Position numbers and translations under genes: made by a program. Of a stretch of 5,410 nt of DNA, positions 1-5,280 are shown one piece after another (position 1 is the stretch's first letter; each line of letters opens with the position of its first letter). Source of the stretch: Spirochaetaceae bacterium (GTDB taxonomy: Bacteria; Spirochaetota; Spirochaetia; B11-G9); contig DAOVSY010000218.1 of the NCBI GenBank assembly GCA_030633365.1, forward strand, positions 1 to 5,410, in the 5' to 3' direction. The notes beneath the pieces are model-generated. The model did not search any database. It saw only the letters and a program-made list of their open reading frames with translations, and had not been told where the DNA came from.

Positions 1-732
1 AACCCATCCATATCCTTTAGATTCAAGCATATCCACAAGATCTCTTCCTCCGGATTTTACTATCCTTCCCTGATAGAGAATATGAACAAAATTGGGATTT
101 ATATTTTCCATTATTCTTTGATAATGAGTAATTATAAGGGCTCCAAAATTTTCACCCTTTAACGTGTTAACTCCTGTAGCAACTGTTTTAAGAGCGTCAA
201 TATCCAGACCGGAATCAATCTCATCCAAAATTGCAAAGGAAGGTTTTAACAACATCATCTGAATAAGTTCCATTCTTTTTTTCTCACCACCGGAAAACCC
301 CTCATTTAAATATCTATTAATAAAACCATGATCCAGGCCTACAGTATCAAGATTAGCTTTTAGGTCTTTAATAAATCCAGATACATTCATTCTTTCACCT
401 TCTGCCAATCTTATTTCAACTATACGTTTAAGATACTTACCTATAGTTAATCCAGGAACTTCCATAGGCTGCTGAAAAGCAAGAAATAATCCTGACAATG
501 AGCGCTGGGAGACATTCATTTCTAAAAGATTCTCACCATTCAGGCTGACAGTTCCACCTGTTACTGTATAATCCGGATGTCCGGCAAGTACATTGGAAAG
601 AGTACTTTTACCTGAGCCGTTAGGCCCCATAAGAGCATGAATCTCACCTGTATTTATTTCCAAATTAATACCGTTCAATATCTGTTTCCCATCCACTTCC
701 GCAGTCAGATTTTTTATTTTTAAAGTTTGCAT
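1..732 (-). CDS. sufC: Fe-S cluster assembly ATPase SufC (3' end cut by window edge)
   Basis: ABC-type ATPase of the SUF iron-sulfur assembly machine. In the family it is a soluble cytoplasmic protein that binds SufB/SufD and uses ATP to drive scaffold rearrangement. My translation gives 244 codons with no stop. Walker A GPNGSGKST is at residues 36-44, the Q-loop glutamine at 87 (LFLAFQQP), the signature FSGGEKKR at 146-153, Walker B AILDE at 167-171, the SufC-type D-loop SGLDIDA at 174-180, and the H-loop His at 203. The visible end is GYGWV. SufC proteins are about 250 residues and usually end shortly after a GYGW-like stretch, so only a few residues should be missing. The ATG start is fixed by a strong SD (AGGAGG, 4 nt upstream). 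It lies 37 nt after the sufT-like gene on the same strand, so it is very probably in the same operon. SufC has no membrane segment, which separates it from ordinary ABC transporters. Confidence 0.96.
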   Translation of the reverse strand, partial: MQTLKIKNLTAEVDGKQILNGINLEINTGEIHALMGPNGSGKSTLSNVLAGHPDYTVTGGTVSLNGENLLEMNVSQRSLSGLFLAFQQPMEVPGLTIGKYLKRIVEIRLAEGERMNVSGFIKDLKANLDTVGLDHGFINRYLNEGFSGGEKKRMELIQMMLLKPSFAILDEIDSGLDIDALKTVATGVNTLKGENFGALIITHYQRIMENINPNFVHILYQGRIVKSGGRDLVDMLESKGYGWV

Positions 733-736
733 TAAA

Positions 737-742
737 CCTCCT
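737..742 (-). promoter_or_regulatory. Shine-Dalgarno site of sufC
   Basis: The minus strand reads AGGAGG followed by TTTA and the ATG. This is a full-consensus ribosome binding site with short, acceptable spacing. It fixes the sufC start and suggests strong translation independent of the upstream gene. Confidence 0.8.
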
Positions 743-769
743 AAGGATGCATAGCCGACCAGGCAATGC

Positions 770-1078
770 TTAAATACTATAACCAAGGGTAAGCCTGGCT
801 TCATCATTCATTAATTCCGGACCCCAATAGGGTGTCCATACAAGATTAGTAGTAAGACGACCTACTCCATCTACTTCAGAGACATATTTTCTAATTTCAT
901 TTTCAAGATAATCTGCAAGAGGACAGCCAGGAGAAGTAAGAGAAAAATCAATTACAACATCACTACCATCAATATCAACTTTATACACAAGTCCCAGATC
1001 TGTTATAGGTATATTTATTTCAGGATCATAAACCCGTGAAAGTGCACTCATAATATCTTCATGTTTTAAATCTTTCAT
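770..1078 (-). CDS. sufT: SufT-like MIP18/DUF59 family Fe-S assembly factor
   Basis: Small protein of 102 residues from the MIP18 (DUF59) family, which includes SufT and PaaD. Members act in maturation or delivery of iron-sulfur clusters to client proteins in the cytoplasm. The family signature is plain: DPEINIPITDLGLVY at residues 18-32 and TSPGCP at 48-53 with the conserved reactive cysteine at 52. A C-terminal tail WTPYWGPELMNDEARLTLGY (81-100) is typical of SufT-like members. The frame could open at a GTG at 1090, but I choose the ATG at 1078: GGAG lies 6 nt upstream of it, and it begins 1 nt after the TAG of the preceding regulator gene, an arrangement suited to translational coupling. 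Position between an Rrf2 regulator and sufC supports SufT over PaaD, which belongs to phenylacetate gene clusters. The exact biochemical role is inferred from family and context. Confidence 0.9.
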   Translation of the reverse strand: MKDLKHEDIMSALSRVYDPEINIPITDLGLVYKVDIDGSDVVIDFSLTSPGCPLADYLENEIRKYVSEVDGVGRLTTNLVWTPYWGPELMNDEARLTLGYSI

Positions 1079-1079
1079 T

Positions 1080-1478
1080 CTAGACTCCACTGACCAGTTC
1101 TTTTATGCTCACAGAATCCAGAAAATTATTCCACATTAGTTGGAACTTCCCCATCCCCTCATGAATATTACAAATATCAATTCTTGAACAGGAAGTAATA
1201 TCTTCAAGACAGCTAACAACAAAACTCTCCCCTGACACAGCTCTTTTTAAATCTCCAATAGTCAAATCCTCGAGAGAAATACTTAACTCGTATCCTCCGC
1301 CAGCCCCTTTAATTGATTTTACAATTTTGGCTTTAGAAAGTTTTTGGAAGATTTTTTTAATCAGCTCCTCAGGAAGTTCCATACTCCTTGCAATTTCTCC
1401 AGCACTACTCCGTTTATCTCTTTCGTCCAGATCAATTAGTCCAATAATTGAATATTCAAGCTCTTTTGATATCTCCAT
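1080..1478 (-). CDS. Rrf2/IscR-family Fe-S-sensing transcriptional regulator
   Basis: Rrf2-family winged-helix repressor of 132 residues, first gene of the suf operon. The N-terminal helix-turn-helix spans about residues 1-55 (AGEIARSMELPEELIKKIFQKL at its core, with the IA...L.IP.....KI pattern of the family), followed by the wing GAGGGY at 58-63. The C-terminal part has Cys90, Cys97, Cys103 and His106, spacing C-x6-C-x5-C-x2-H. E. coli IscR has three cysteines and a histidine in nearly the same array, ligating a [2Fe-2S] cluster, so cluster sensing is likely. The open frame extends upstream to 1547, but the ATG at 1478 has a good SD (AAGGGA, 4 nt away), matches the usual Rrf2 N-terminus, and leaves the palindromic operator in the leader. 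Autoregulation is inferred from that operator. IscR and SufR-like roles cannot be separated from sequence alone, so no symbol is given. Confidence 0.9.
   Translation of the reverse strand: MEISKELEYSIIGLIDLDERDKRSSAGEIARSMELPEELIKKIFQKLSKAKIVKSIKGAGGGYELSISLEDLTIGDLKRAVSGESFVVSCLEDITSCSRIDICNIHEGMGKFQLMWNNFLDSVSIKELVSGV
1085..1088 (-). promoter_or_regulatory. Shine-Dalgarno site deciding the sufT start
   Basis: GGAG on the minus strand, 6 nt before the ATG at 1078, inside the last codons of the regulator gene. It overlaps the alternative GTG start (1090-1088), which is therefore unlikely to be used. Confidence 0.6.
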
Positions 1479-1482
1479 AATT

Positions 1483-1488
1483 TCCCTT
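1483..1488 (-). promoter_or_regulatory. Shine-Dalgarno site deciding the Rrf2 regulator start
   Basis: The minus strand reads AAGGGA, then AATT, then ATG at 1478. The two upstream in-frame ATGs, one of which falls inside the operator palindrome, have no comparable site. This supports the 132-residue form. Confidence 0.6.
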
Positions 1489-1494
1489 AATGTT

Positions 1495-1517
1495 AATACG
1501 ACCATATTAGTCGTATT
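1495..1517. promoter_or_regulatory. Palindromic operator, probable Rrf2/IscR autoregulatory site
   Basis: Perfect 8-bp inverted repeat AATACGAC / GTCGTATT with a 7-bp spacer, centred 28 nt upstream of the regulator's ATG. Read on the minus strand the core is GACT-N5-GGTC with ATA/TAT flanks. From memory, the E. coli IscR type 1 site has a GACT-N5-AGTC core with ATA/TAT ends set two bases further out, so this looks like a compact relative. Its place just downstream of a candidate promoter is that expected for a self-repressing regulator. It also lies upstream of the divergent quinone reductase gene, so it could affect both. Binding is inferred. Confidence 0.7.
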
Positions 1518-1518
1518 T

Positions 1519-1547
1519 AACTTATTACTTTGTATTGAATATGTCAA
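1519..1547 (-). promoter_or_regulatory. Candidate suf operon promoter
   Basis: Perfect -35 hexamer TTGACA on the minus strand (1547-1542). The -10 is unclear: TAAGTT at 17-nt spacing (1524-1519) matches only half the consensus, and TAATAA (1527-1522) is at 14 nt. A weak -10 may mean activation or tight regulation. Transcription would begin within or beside the palindrome at 1495-1517, which fits steric repression. Confidence 0.45.
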
Positions 1548-1577
1548 TATATATTAGTATTTTAATAATGTAATAAA

Positions 1578-1601
1578 AGCTGGTCGCAGCTACGTTGCTG
1601 C
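1578..1601 (+). repeat. Two mutually exclusive short hairpins in the quinone reductase leader
   Basis: Perfect arms AGCTG (1578-1582) and CAGCT (1587-1591) enclose GTCG. Overlapping them, GCAGC (1586-1590) pairs with GCTGC (1597-1601) around TACGTT. Both use the same CAGC, so only one can form at a time. Further on, CTCG (1601-1604) can pair with CGAG (1618-1621), which covers part of the ribosome binding site. The patch is much richer in G+C than its surroundings. A regulatory role is only a possibility: no T-tract follows, so it does not look like a terminator. Confidence 0.35.
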
Positions 1602-1618
1602 TCGCCTATGTAACCTAC

Positions 1619-1623
1619 GAGGA
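1619..1623 (+). promoter_or_regulatory. Shine-Dalgarno site deciding the quinone reductase start
   Basis: GAGGA, 4 nt before the ATG at 1628. It selects that ATG over the upstream in-frame ATG-like start at 1595, whose 11 extra residues would precede the beta strand that opens the flavodoxin fold. Confidence 0.6.
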
Positions 1624-1627
1624 AATT

Positions 1628-2206
1628 ATGAAATATCTTATTATTTTGGCTCATCCGGATAATAAAAGCCTAAACAGAAATATTGCAAATACAGTTAAAA
1701 AACACTTACTAAATACCGGAAATATAGTAGCATTTCATGATTTGTATGAAGAGAACTTTAATCCCATACTTTCTTCAGAAGAAATAAAGAGAAAATTTAG
1801 TTTTGATGAGGATATACAAAGATATAGTTTTGAGCTTACTGAAGCTGATCATATTATTTTTATACATCCTGACTGGTGGGGACAAATGCCCGCAATATTG
1901 AAGGGCTGGCTTGACAGGGTATTTCGTCAGGGGACTGCATTTGAATATGACGGCCCTGATTTTGAAGATAAAGAAAAGATAGCTCTTCTGACAGGGAAAA
2001 TAGCGACAGTTATAATTACTTCTGACAGAGACTCTGAACCTATGTTAATTGAAAAAATATGGAAAAAAGACATACTTTCTTATTGCGGAATAAATGATGC
2101 AGAAGTTCTAACCCATTTTTCTGCCAGAAATGCTGGATCCATAGAAAGAGATTTATTTATTAAAAGGATAATCAGCAGAGTAAGTATTTCAAAAAAAATA
2201 ACTTAA
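1628..2206 (+). CDS. NAD(P)H:quinone oxidoreductase-like flavoprotein (Flavodoxin_2 family)
   Basis: Protein of 192 residues with the flavodoxin-like fold of the NQO/KefF/MdaB group. These cytoplasmic enzymes use FMN or FAD and NAD(P)H to reduce quinones and related electrophiles by two electrons. The first strand and flavin phosphate loop are YLIILAHPDNKSLN (residues 3-16). The diagnostic block HPDWWGQMPAILKGW at 80-94, followed by LDRVFRQGTAFEY (95-107), holds the P-x-WW and LKGW-x-DRVF pattern that contacts the flavin. A later GK...TSDRD segment (123-135) and YCGI (152-155) also fit. Length is normal for the family. It is divergent from the Fe-S operon with about 150 bp between starts, so a shared redox response is plausible but inferred. 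Substrate and cofactor (FMN or FAD) cannot be told, and a potassium-efflux ancillary role (KefF) is not supported because no kef channel gene is adjacent. Confidence 0.88.
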   Translation: MKYLIILAHPDNKSLNRNIANTVKKHLLNTGNIVAFHDLYEENFNPILSSEEIKRKFSFDEDIQRYSFELTEADHIIFIHPDWWGQMPAILKGWLDRVFRQGTAFEYDGPDFEDKEKIALLTGKIATVIITSDRDSEPMLIEKIWKKDILSYCGINDAEVLTHFSARNAGSIERDLFIKRIISRVSISKKIT

Positions 2207-2220
2207 ATATTTTAAAATTT

Positions 2221-2249
2221 ATGACAAACTTTAAAAACAGCTTTATAAT
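2221..2249 (+). promoter_or_regulatory. Sigma70-type promoter for the Gfo/Idh gene
   Basis: ATGACA (2221-2226, five of six consensus bases) and a perfect TATAAT (2244-2249) are separated by exactly 17 nt. The sequence just upstream is almost pure A/T and includes the palindrome ATTTTAAAAT (2209-2218), which could act as an UP element. Transcription would start near 2256, leaving a leader of about 45 nt before the ATG at 2300. This is the clearest promoter in the window and makes the downstream pair a separate transcription unit from the quinone reductase gene. Confidence 0.7.
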
Positions 2250-2299
2250 TAAATAACAAAGTAGGTAAAAAATTATACTATATTATCAGGAGTATAAGT

Positions 2300-3301
2300 A
2301 TGGATTATAAGAAATTAAACTGGGGGATAATTGGTGCAGGTATTATTGCAGAAAAAATGGCTGACGCTCTTCATCAGAATAAATACAGTAATTTACTGGC
2401 TGTAGCTTCAAAAGCTATCCAAAGGGCACAAAGTTTTGCAGATAAGAATACGGTACCTATAGCCTGTTCCTATACTGAAATAGTCAACAATAATGATATT
2501 GATATAATCTATGTGGCAACTACACATAACTTTCATTTTGAAAATGCTAAACTGGCTCTGGAACATGGAAAACATGTACTTGTAGAAAAAGCTTTTACAG
2601 TTAATGCAAAAGAAGCTGAAACACTGGCAAACATAGCAAAGGAAAAGAATTTATTTTTAATGGAAGCAATATGGGTTAGATTCCTTCCAAGTTATATACT
2701 CCTGAAAAAATTACTTTCTGAAGGAATAATTGGGGATATAAAACAGATAAATATTTCTTTCGGAAATTTTGTTCCACCTATGTATGAGAAGCGGCTTACA
2801 GATCCAGCCCTGGCAGGTGGAGTAACCTTGGATATGGGTATCTACCCCATAAGCTTTGCATGCTACATGATGGGGGAACTACCAGCTGAAGTAAAATCTA
2901 TGACCCGGTTCAGTGATTCTGGTGTTGATGAGATTTCTAATTATATGTTTAAATTTCCTTCCGGATGTATATCTACTATAAATACAAGCTATAACCTTGG
3001 GATGAAAAGAACGGCTTTTATATATGGTTCAAAAGGCTATATAGAATTTCCTGATTTTCAATTTGGAGAAAAATTTAATATTCACACACATAGTGGAACA
3101 AATGAAATTGAATCCTCAGAAGAGATTGTAGAAAATAATCATGAGAATGGGTTTATTTATCAGGTAGAAGAAGTAGTAAAATGTATTAATGAAGGTAAAA
3201 TAGAAAGCAGTATAATACCGGTTCAGGAAAGTATTGATATTATGAAACTGATGGATGGAATGAGGAAGGAATGGGGGTTTAAGTATCCCTTTGAGGATTA
3301 A
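2300..3301 (+). CDS. Gfo/Idh/MocA family oxidoreductase, dihydrodiol-dehydrogenase type
   Basis: NAD(P)-dependent cytoplasmic dehydrogenase of 333 residues. The N-terminal Rossmann domain has WGIIGAGIIAEKM with the GxGxxA loop at 12-17. The second strand end (ASKAIQRAQSFA) contacts the adenosine part. ATTHNFHFENAKLALEHGK (73-91) leads to VEKAF (95-99), where Lys97 corresponds to the catalytic lysine of the usual EKP motif. Here proline is replaced by alanine, a variant I believe is common in the dimeric dihydrodiol dehydrogenase-like branch. In that branch, Trp125, Asp178 and Tyr182 in LDMGIYP (177-183) would be active-site residues. The C-terminal alpha/beta domain is complete to the end. 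The start is fixed by AGGAG 7 nt upstream. True substrates are probably sugars, polyols or dihydrodiols and cannot be assigned. The arfB-like gene starts right at its stop, so the pair likely shares a transcript. Confidence 0.9.
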   Translation: MDYKKLNWGIIGAGIIAEKMADALHQNKYSNLLAVASKAIQRAQSFADKNTVPIACSYTEIVNNNDIDIIYVATTHNFHFENAKLALEHGKHVLVEKAFTVNAKEAETLANIAKEKNLFLMEAIWVRFLPSYILLKKLLSEGIIGDIKQINISFGNFVPPMYEKRLTDPALAGGVTLDMGIYPISFACYMMGELPAEVKSMTRFSDSGVDEISNYMFKFPSGCISTINTSYNLGMKRTAFIYGSKGYIEFPDFQFGEKFNIHTHSGTNEIESSEEIVENNHENGFIYQVEEVVKCINEGKIESSIIPVQESIDIMKLMDGMRKEWGFKYPFED

Positions 3302-3335
3302 TGAAAAACTAAAAATGAATAATGAAAAATTAAAA
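3300..3335 (+). repeat. Tandem 21-bp-period duplication at the arfB start
   Basis: Two copies of AATGAAAAAYTAAAA (3300-3314 and 3321-3335), identical except one C/T position, lie 21 bp apart. Each contains an out-of-frame ATG AAA AAY TAA mini-frame. The first ATG overlaps the stop of the upstream gene (TAATG) and has GAGG 4 nt before it. The period of seven codons keeps the arfB frame open. The repeat makes the N-terminus ambiguous. Confidence 0.6.
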
Positions 3336-3725
3336 GATTGGATTAAAAATAACAGTAGTTTCAGTTTTGCAAGATCGGGTGGACCCGGTGGGCAGCATGT
3401 TAACAAAACAGAAACAAAAGCTGTTCTACATTTAAAAATAAATACTCTGCCTTTGGAAGATAAGGAAATACAAAAACTTCTTATACATCTGGCCAACCGT
3501 ATTAATTCTGAAGGTGAACTTATAATCCATTCTTCCAGCACACGAAGTCAGATTCAAAATAGAATTAAAGCAGAAGAAATTGCATTTAAGCTTATCCAGG
3601 CAGGATTAAAACCCAGAAAAAAAAGACGCTCTACCAGGCCTACAAAAGCTTCGAATGAACGAAGGATTCAGACTAAAAAAGTACGCAGTAAGAGGAAACA
3701 GCAACGCCGTGAGCCAATGATGTAA
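3315..3725 (+). CDS. arfB: ArfB (YaeJ)-like alternative ribosome-rescue peptidyl-tRNA hydrolase
   Basis: Stand-alone release-factor-like protein of 136 residues. The ArfB family enters the A site of ribosomes stalled without a stop codon: the basic tail sits in the mRNA channel and the GGQ loop hydrolyses peptidyl-tRNA. The catalytic block FARSGGPGGQHVNKTETKAV begins at residue 18, with GGQ at 25-27. The tail is rich in Lys/Arg (KPRKKRRSTRPTKASNERR and onward), the hallmark that separates ArfB from full-length RF1/RF2, which also have codon-reading domains absent here. The start is uncertain. The ATG at 3315 has no good SD at normal distance, while a TTG at 3291 would add eight residues and overlap the upstream gene. 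The GAGG at 3293-3296 serves a three-codon mini-ORF that ends 2 nt before 3315, which allows termination-reinitiation. Co-transcription with the dehydrogenase is likely but a functional link is not obvious. Confidence 0.9.
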   Translation: MNNEKLKDWIKNNSSFSFARSGGPGGQHVNKTETKAVLHLKINTLPLEDKEIQKLLIHLANRINSEGELIIHSSSTRSQIQNRIKAEEIAFKLIQAGLKPRKKRRSTRPTKASNERRIQTKKVRSKRKQQRREPMM

Positions 3726-3742
3726 GCATTAGAATTAATCTG

Positions 3743-4057
3743 CTACGAACTCATTTTTATTGAAAGTATTTTAGCTAAACTGCTACTATTATTGCTGAAA
3801 GCCTTTGAAATTCCTCCAGGGCATTCGAATATGGAACCTGCTTCAACAACCTTTGAAATATTATCAATAGTAATTTTTACTGTGCCTTCCAATATATAAA
3901 AAAATGCATTTTCATCTGTAGTATGGCTTTCTATTTCTGCTTCCGGCTGTAGGTGTATTTCTAATACATCAGTACCATATGATGAAATTATTTTTCTGGC
4001 TTCAATTTTTTCAGTCTCAATAGCAGATATACCATCCTTAAATGTAGTTGTTTTCAT
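3743..4057 (-). CDS. Small single-domain cupin with degenerate metal site
   Basis: Protein of 104 residues forming one cupin beta-barrel (Cupin_2 type). Motif 1 is PEAEIESHTTDENAFFYILE, residues 38-57, plus Gly58, and motif 2 is GSIFECPGGISKAF at 74-87. In metal-binding cupins motif 1 has H-x-H and a downstream Glu, and motif 2 a His. Here only His45 remains; the second His is Thr47, the Glu position is Asn50 or Ala51, and the motif 2 His is Lys85. A classical metal centre is therefore unlikely, and ligand binding or a structural role is more probable than dioxygenase or isomerase chemistry. An SD (GAGGAA, 5 nt before ATG) fixes the start. It lies 30 nt downstream of the methyltransferase on the same strand, so the two are probably co-transcribed. 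It ends 17 nt from the convergent arfB-like gene, without a clear terminator between them. Function is unknown. Confidence 0.82.
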   Translation of the reverse strand: MKTTTFKDGISAIETEKIEARKIISSYGTDVLEIHLQPEAEIESHTTDENAFFYILEGTVKITIDNISKVVEAGSIFECPGGISKAFSNNSSSLAKILSIKMSS

Positions 4058-4087
4058 GTAACTTCCTCACCTTAAAATATTTTAGAA

Positions 4088-4810
4088 CTACAATATACTA
4101 TTTCTTTGTTTAAATACATATATATCTGCAGAAAAATTATACCTATTAAAGTAAGCTTTTTCATAGTCTGCATAATGTCCCAACAAGTCAAAGCCAGCCT
4201 CTTTGTGGATAGAAATATATTTTTCTGAATGAACTGGATACATGGTTACATTATCTTTAAAAACAATCTTTCCTGTATTTTTATCTTTCAGTTCAGTATT
4301 GAAAATAAGTGTATTAGTATTAATATCTGAATAGTGTCTTAAAAATATTTTGTCTTCTGTTTCAATTTCAGAAAAAATAAAATCATCCTGTTGTAGAATA
4401 TAATCCCAATTTATTACCTGAAAGATCCATATTCCACCAGCAGGCATATTCTTCTTAAGTGAACTTAGAAAGCTTCTAAAATCATCAATTGAGACATGAG
4501 CCATAACATTTCCTGTGGAATAAGCTATTCCAAACTCTGCTGTTAATAAGGCAATATCTGTAAGGTTAAGTACTTTAAAATCTGCTTTTGGATATGTATT
4601 TACTGCTGTACTAATCATATCCGGATCAAGGTCGATTCCCGTTATTGTATAGCCATCAGCTGCAAACTTGCCGCAGTAATGGCCGCTGGCACAGCCGATG
4701 TCCAGGATAGTTGGATTAGTAGAGGGGATGTATTCTTTTAGAAATGAATATATTTTTTTATTGAAAGGGAATATTTGTTCATAGTCTTTTGAGAATTTTG
4801 AGTAAAACAT
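4088..4810 (-). CDS. Class I SAM-dependent methyltransferase, substrate unknown
   Basis: Protein of 240 residues with a Rossmann-like methyltransferase core. Motif I is ILDIGCASG at 35-43, binding S-adenosylmethionine. Motif II GIDLDPDMI at 58-66 has the acidic Asp60 for the ribose hydroxyls. The KADFKVLNLTDI segment near 75-86 is the usual region contacting the adenine. An N-terminal helix MFYSKFSKDYEQIF precedes the fold, as in small-molecule methyltransferases. The C-terminal part (about 130-235) is a mixed beta sheet insert with many aromatic residues. No motif fixes the acceptor. I see no rRNA or DNA methylase signature (no NPPY or DPPY). The start is set by AAGGAG 6 nt upstream of the ATG. 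It follows the HEPN gene by 68 nt and precedes the cupin by 30 nt, so it may be part of one minus-strand transcript. No clear promoter is visible in the 68-nt gap. Confidence 0.85.
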   Translation of the reverse strand: MFYSKFSKDYEQIFPFNKKIYSFLKEYIPSTNPTILDIGCASGHYCGKFAADGYTITGIDLDPDMISTAVNTYPKADFKVLNLTDIALLTAEFGIAYSTGNVMAHVSIDDFRSFLSSLKKNMPAGGIWIFQVINWDYILQQDDFIFSEIETEDKIFLRHYSDINTNTLIFNTELKDKNTGKIVFKDNVTMYPVHSEKYISIHKEAGFDLLGHYADYEKAYFNRYNFSADIYVFKQRNSIL

Positions 4811-4858
4811 GATAAGCTCCTTTTGATATAATGGAACTGTTCTTCTTATTCAAACAGC

Positions 4859-4881
4859 TAGCCAGATAACTCTACTGGCTA
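4859..4881. repeat. Perfect 7-bp hairpin overlapping the HEPN stop codon
   Basis: TAGCCAG (4859-4865) and CTGGCTA (4875-4881) enclose 9 nt. The HEPN gene's TAG (4881-4879) forms one end of the stem. On the plus strand the stem is followed by TTTTCC, a weak terminator-like T-run. On the minus strand no T-tract follows, so it would not be a strong terminator for the HEPN gene. A role in transcript stability or partial attenuation between HEPN and methyltransferase is possible only as inference. Confidence 0.4.
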
Positions 4882-5280
4882 TTTTCCGCTTCTGGATTGA
4901 CTATTTGACTCAACTGCCTTATAAACCCAGTTTAATACCCTTTCAGTAATCTCTACAGCTCTTTCATATTCCTCTTTTTCAAGTGACAAATAGTCCCCTG
5001 GATAACGAGTCTGAACAGCATAGTTATTAAGCTCTATTACATCTTTTATTTCCTCTGGGATTTCAATATGCTGCTCCAGTTTTTCCAGCAATATATGGAA
5101 TGAATGTACTTTTGGTATCTCCTGTTTCAGATAAATAAGTAAAGCCTTTAAAGCTTTTTCTGAACACTGCTGTGCTTCATAACACAGGTCTTCGTAGCAA
5201 ATATCATCATCTTTTGTTATTTTTGCTATTTTAAAATTGCTCTTCGCTCGTTTTAGCCAGTTTTGATAATCTTCAGCCAT
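4879..5280 (-). CDS. HEPN-domain protein paired with an MNT nucleotidyltransferase
   Basis: Protein of 133 residues, all-helical HEPN domain of the PF05168 type. Helix 1 is DYQNWLKRAKSNFKIAK (4-20). The diagnostic YEAQQCSEKALKALLIYL at 34-51 is the conserved haQQaaEKalKA helix, followed by KVHSFHILLEKL (57-68) and the family's NNYAVQTRYPGDY at 85-97. HEPN proteins are commonly encoded just after a minimal nucleotidyltransferase and act as toxin or partner. This one has no RX4-6H motif: after Arg92 (RYPGDY) no histidine follows, so it is not a plain member of the RNase-active HepT group. Two histidines at 59 and 62 do not fit the motif. The start ATG overlaps the preceding gene by 8 nt (TATGGCTGA), typical of MNT/HEPN pairs, and AAGGA lies 10 nt upstream. 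The role may be as a structural or substrate-recruiting partner of the nucleotidyltransferase. Confidence 0.88.
   Translation of the reverse strand: MAEDYQNWLKRAKSNFKIAKITKDDDICYEDLCYEAQQCSEKALKALLIYLKQEIPKVHSFHILLEKLEQHIEIPEEIKDVIELNNYAVQTRYPGDYLSLEKEEYERAVEITERVLNWVYKAVESNSQSRSGK

Noticed and set aside
1479..1547. Upstream extension of the Rrf2 regulator
   Set aside because: It would place coding sequence over the palindrome and the -35 hexamer, and the family N-terminus begins at the ATG at 1478.
1327..1557. Plus-strand open frame of 76 codons
   Set aside because: It lies antisense across the Rrf2 regulator and its operator, has no SD, and its composition (Ser/Ile/Leu runs) is that of a shadow frame.
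1535..1563. Plus-strand promoter TTGAAT-N17-TATTTT for the quinone reductase
   Set aside because: Both hexamers match only four of six bases in a very AT-rich spacer, where such matches arise by chance. A promoter must exist nearby but cannot be fixed.
1595..1627. Upstream extension of the quinone reductase start
   Set aside because: The extra 11 residues precede the fold's first strand and lack an SD, whereas ATG 1628 has GAGGA at good spacing.
3116..3541. Minus-strand open frame of 141 codons
   Set aside because: It is antisense to the Gfo/Idh C-terminus and the arfB-like gene, both of which have strong family motifs; the Phe/Leu-rich product is an effect of AT-rich antisense reading.
3726..3742. 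Terminator between the convergent arfB and cupin genes
   Set aside because: Only a 4-bp ATTA/TAAT pairing is present with no G+C stem or T-run.
4811..4855. Minus-strand promoter TTGAAT-N17-TATATC before the methyltransferase
   Set aside because: The transcript would begin inside the SD and the hexamers are weak, so an internal promoter here is not supported.
4859..4885. Plus-strand intrinsic terminator (hairpin plus TTTT)
   Set aside because: No plus-strand gene lies to its left closer than the arfB end at 3725, and the T-run is only four; kept as a hairpin without a terminator call.
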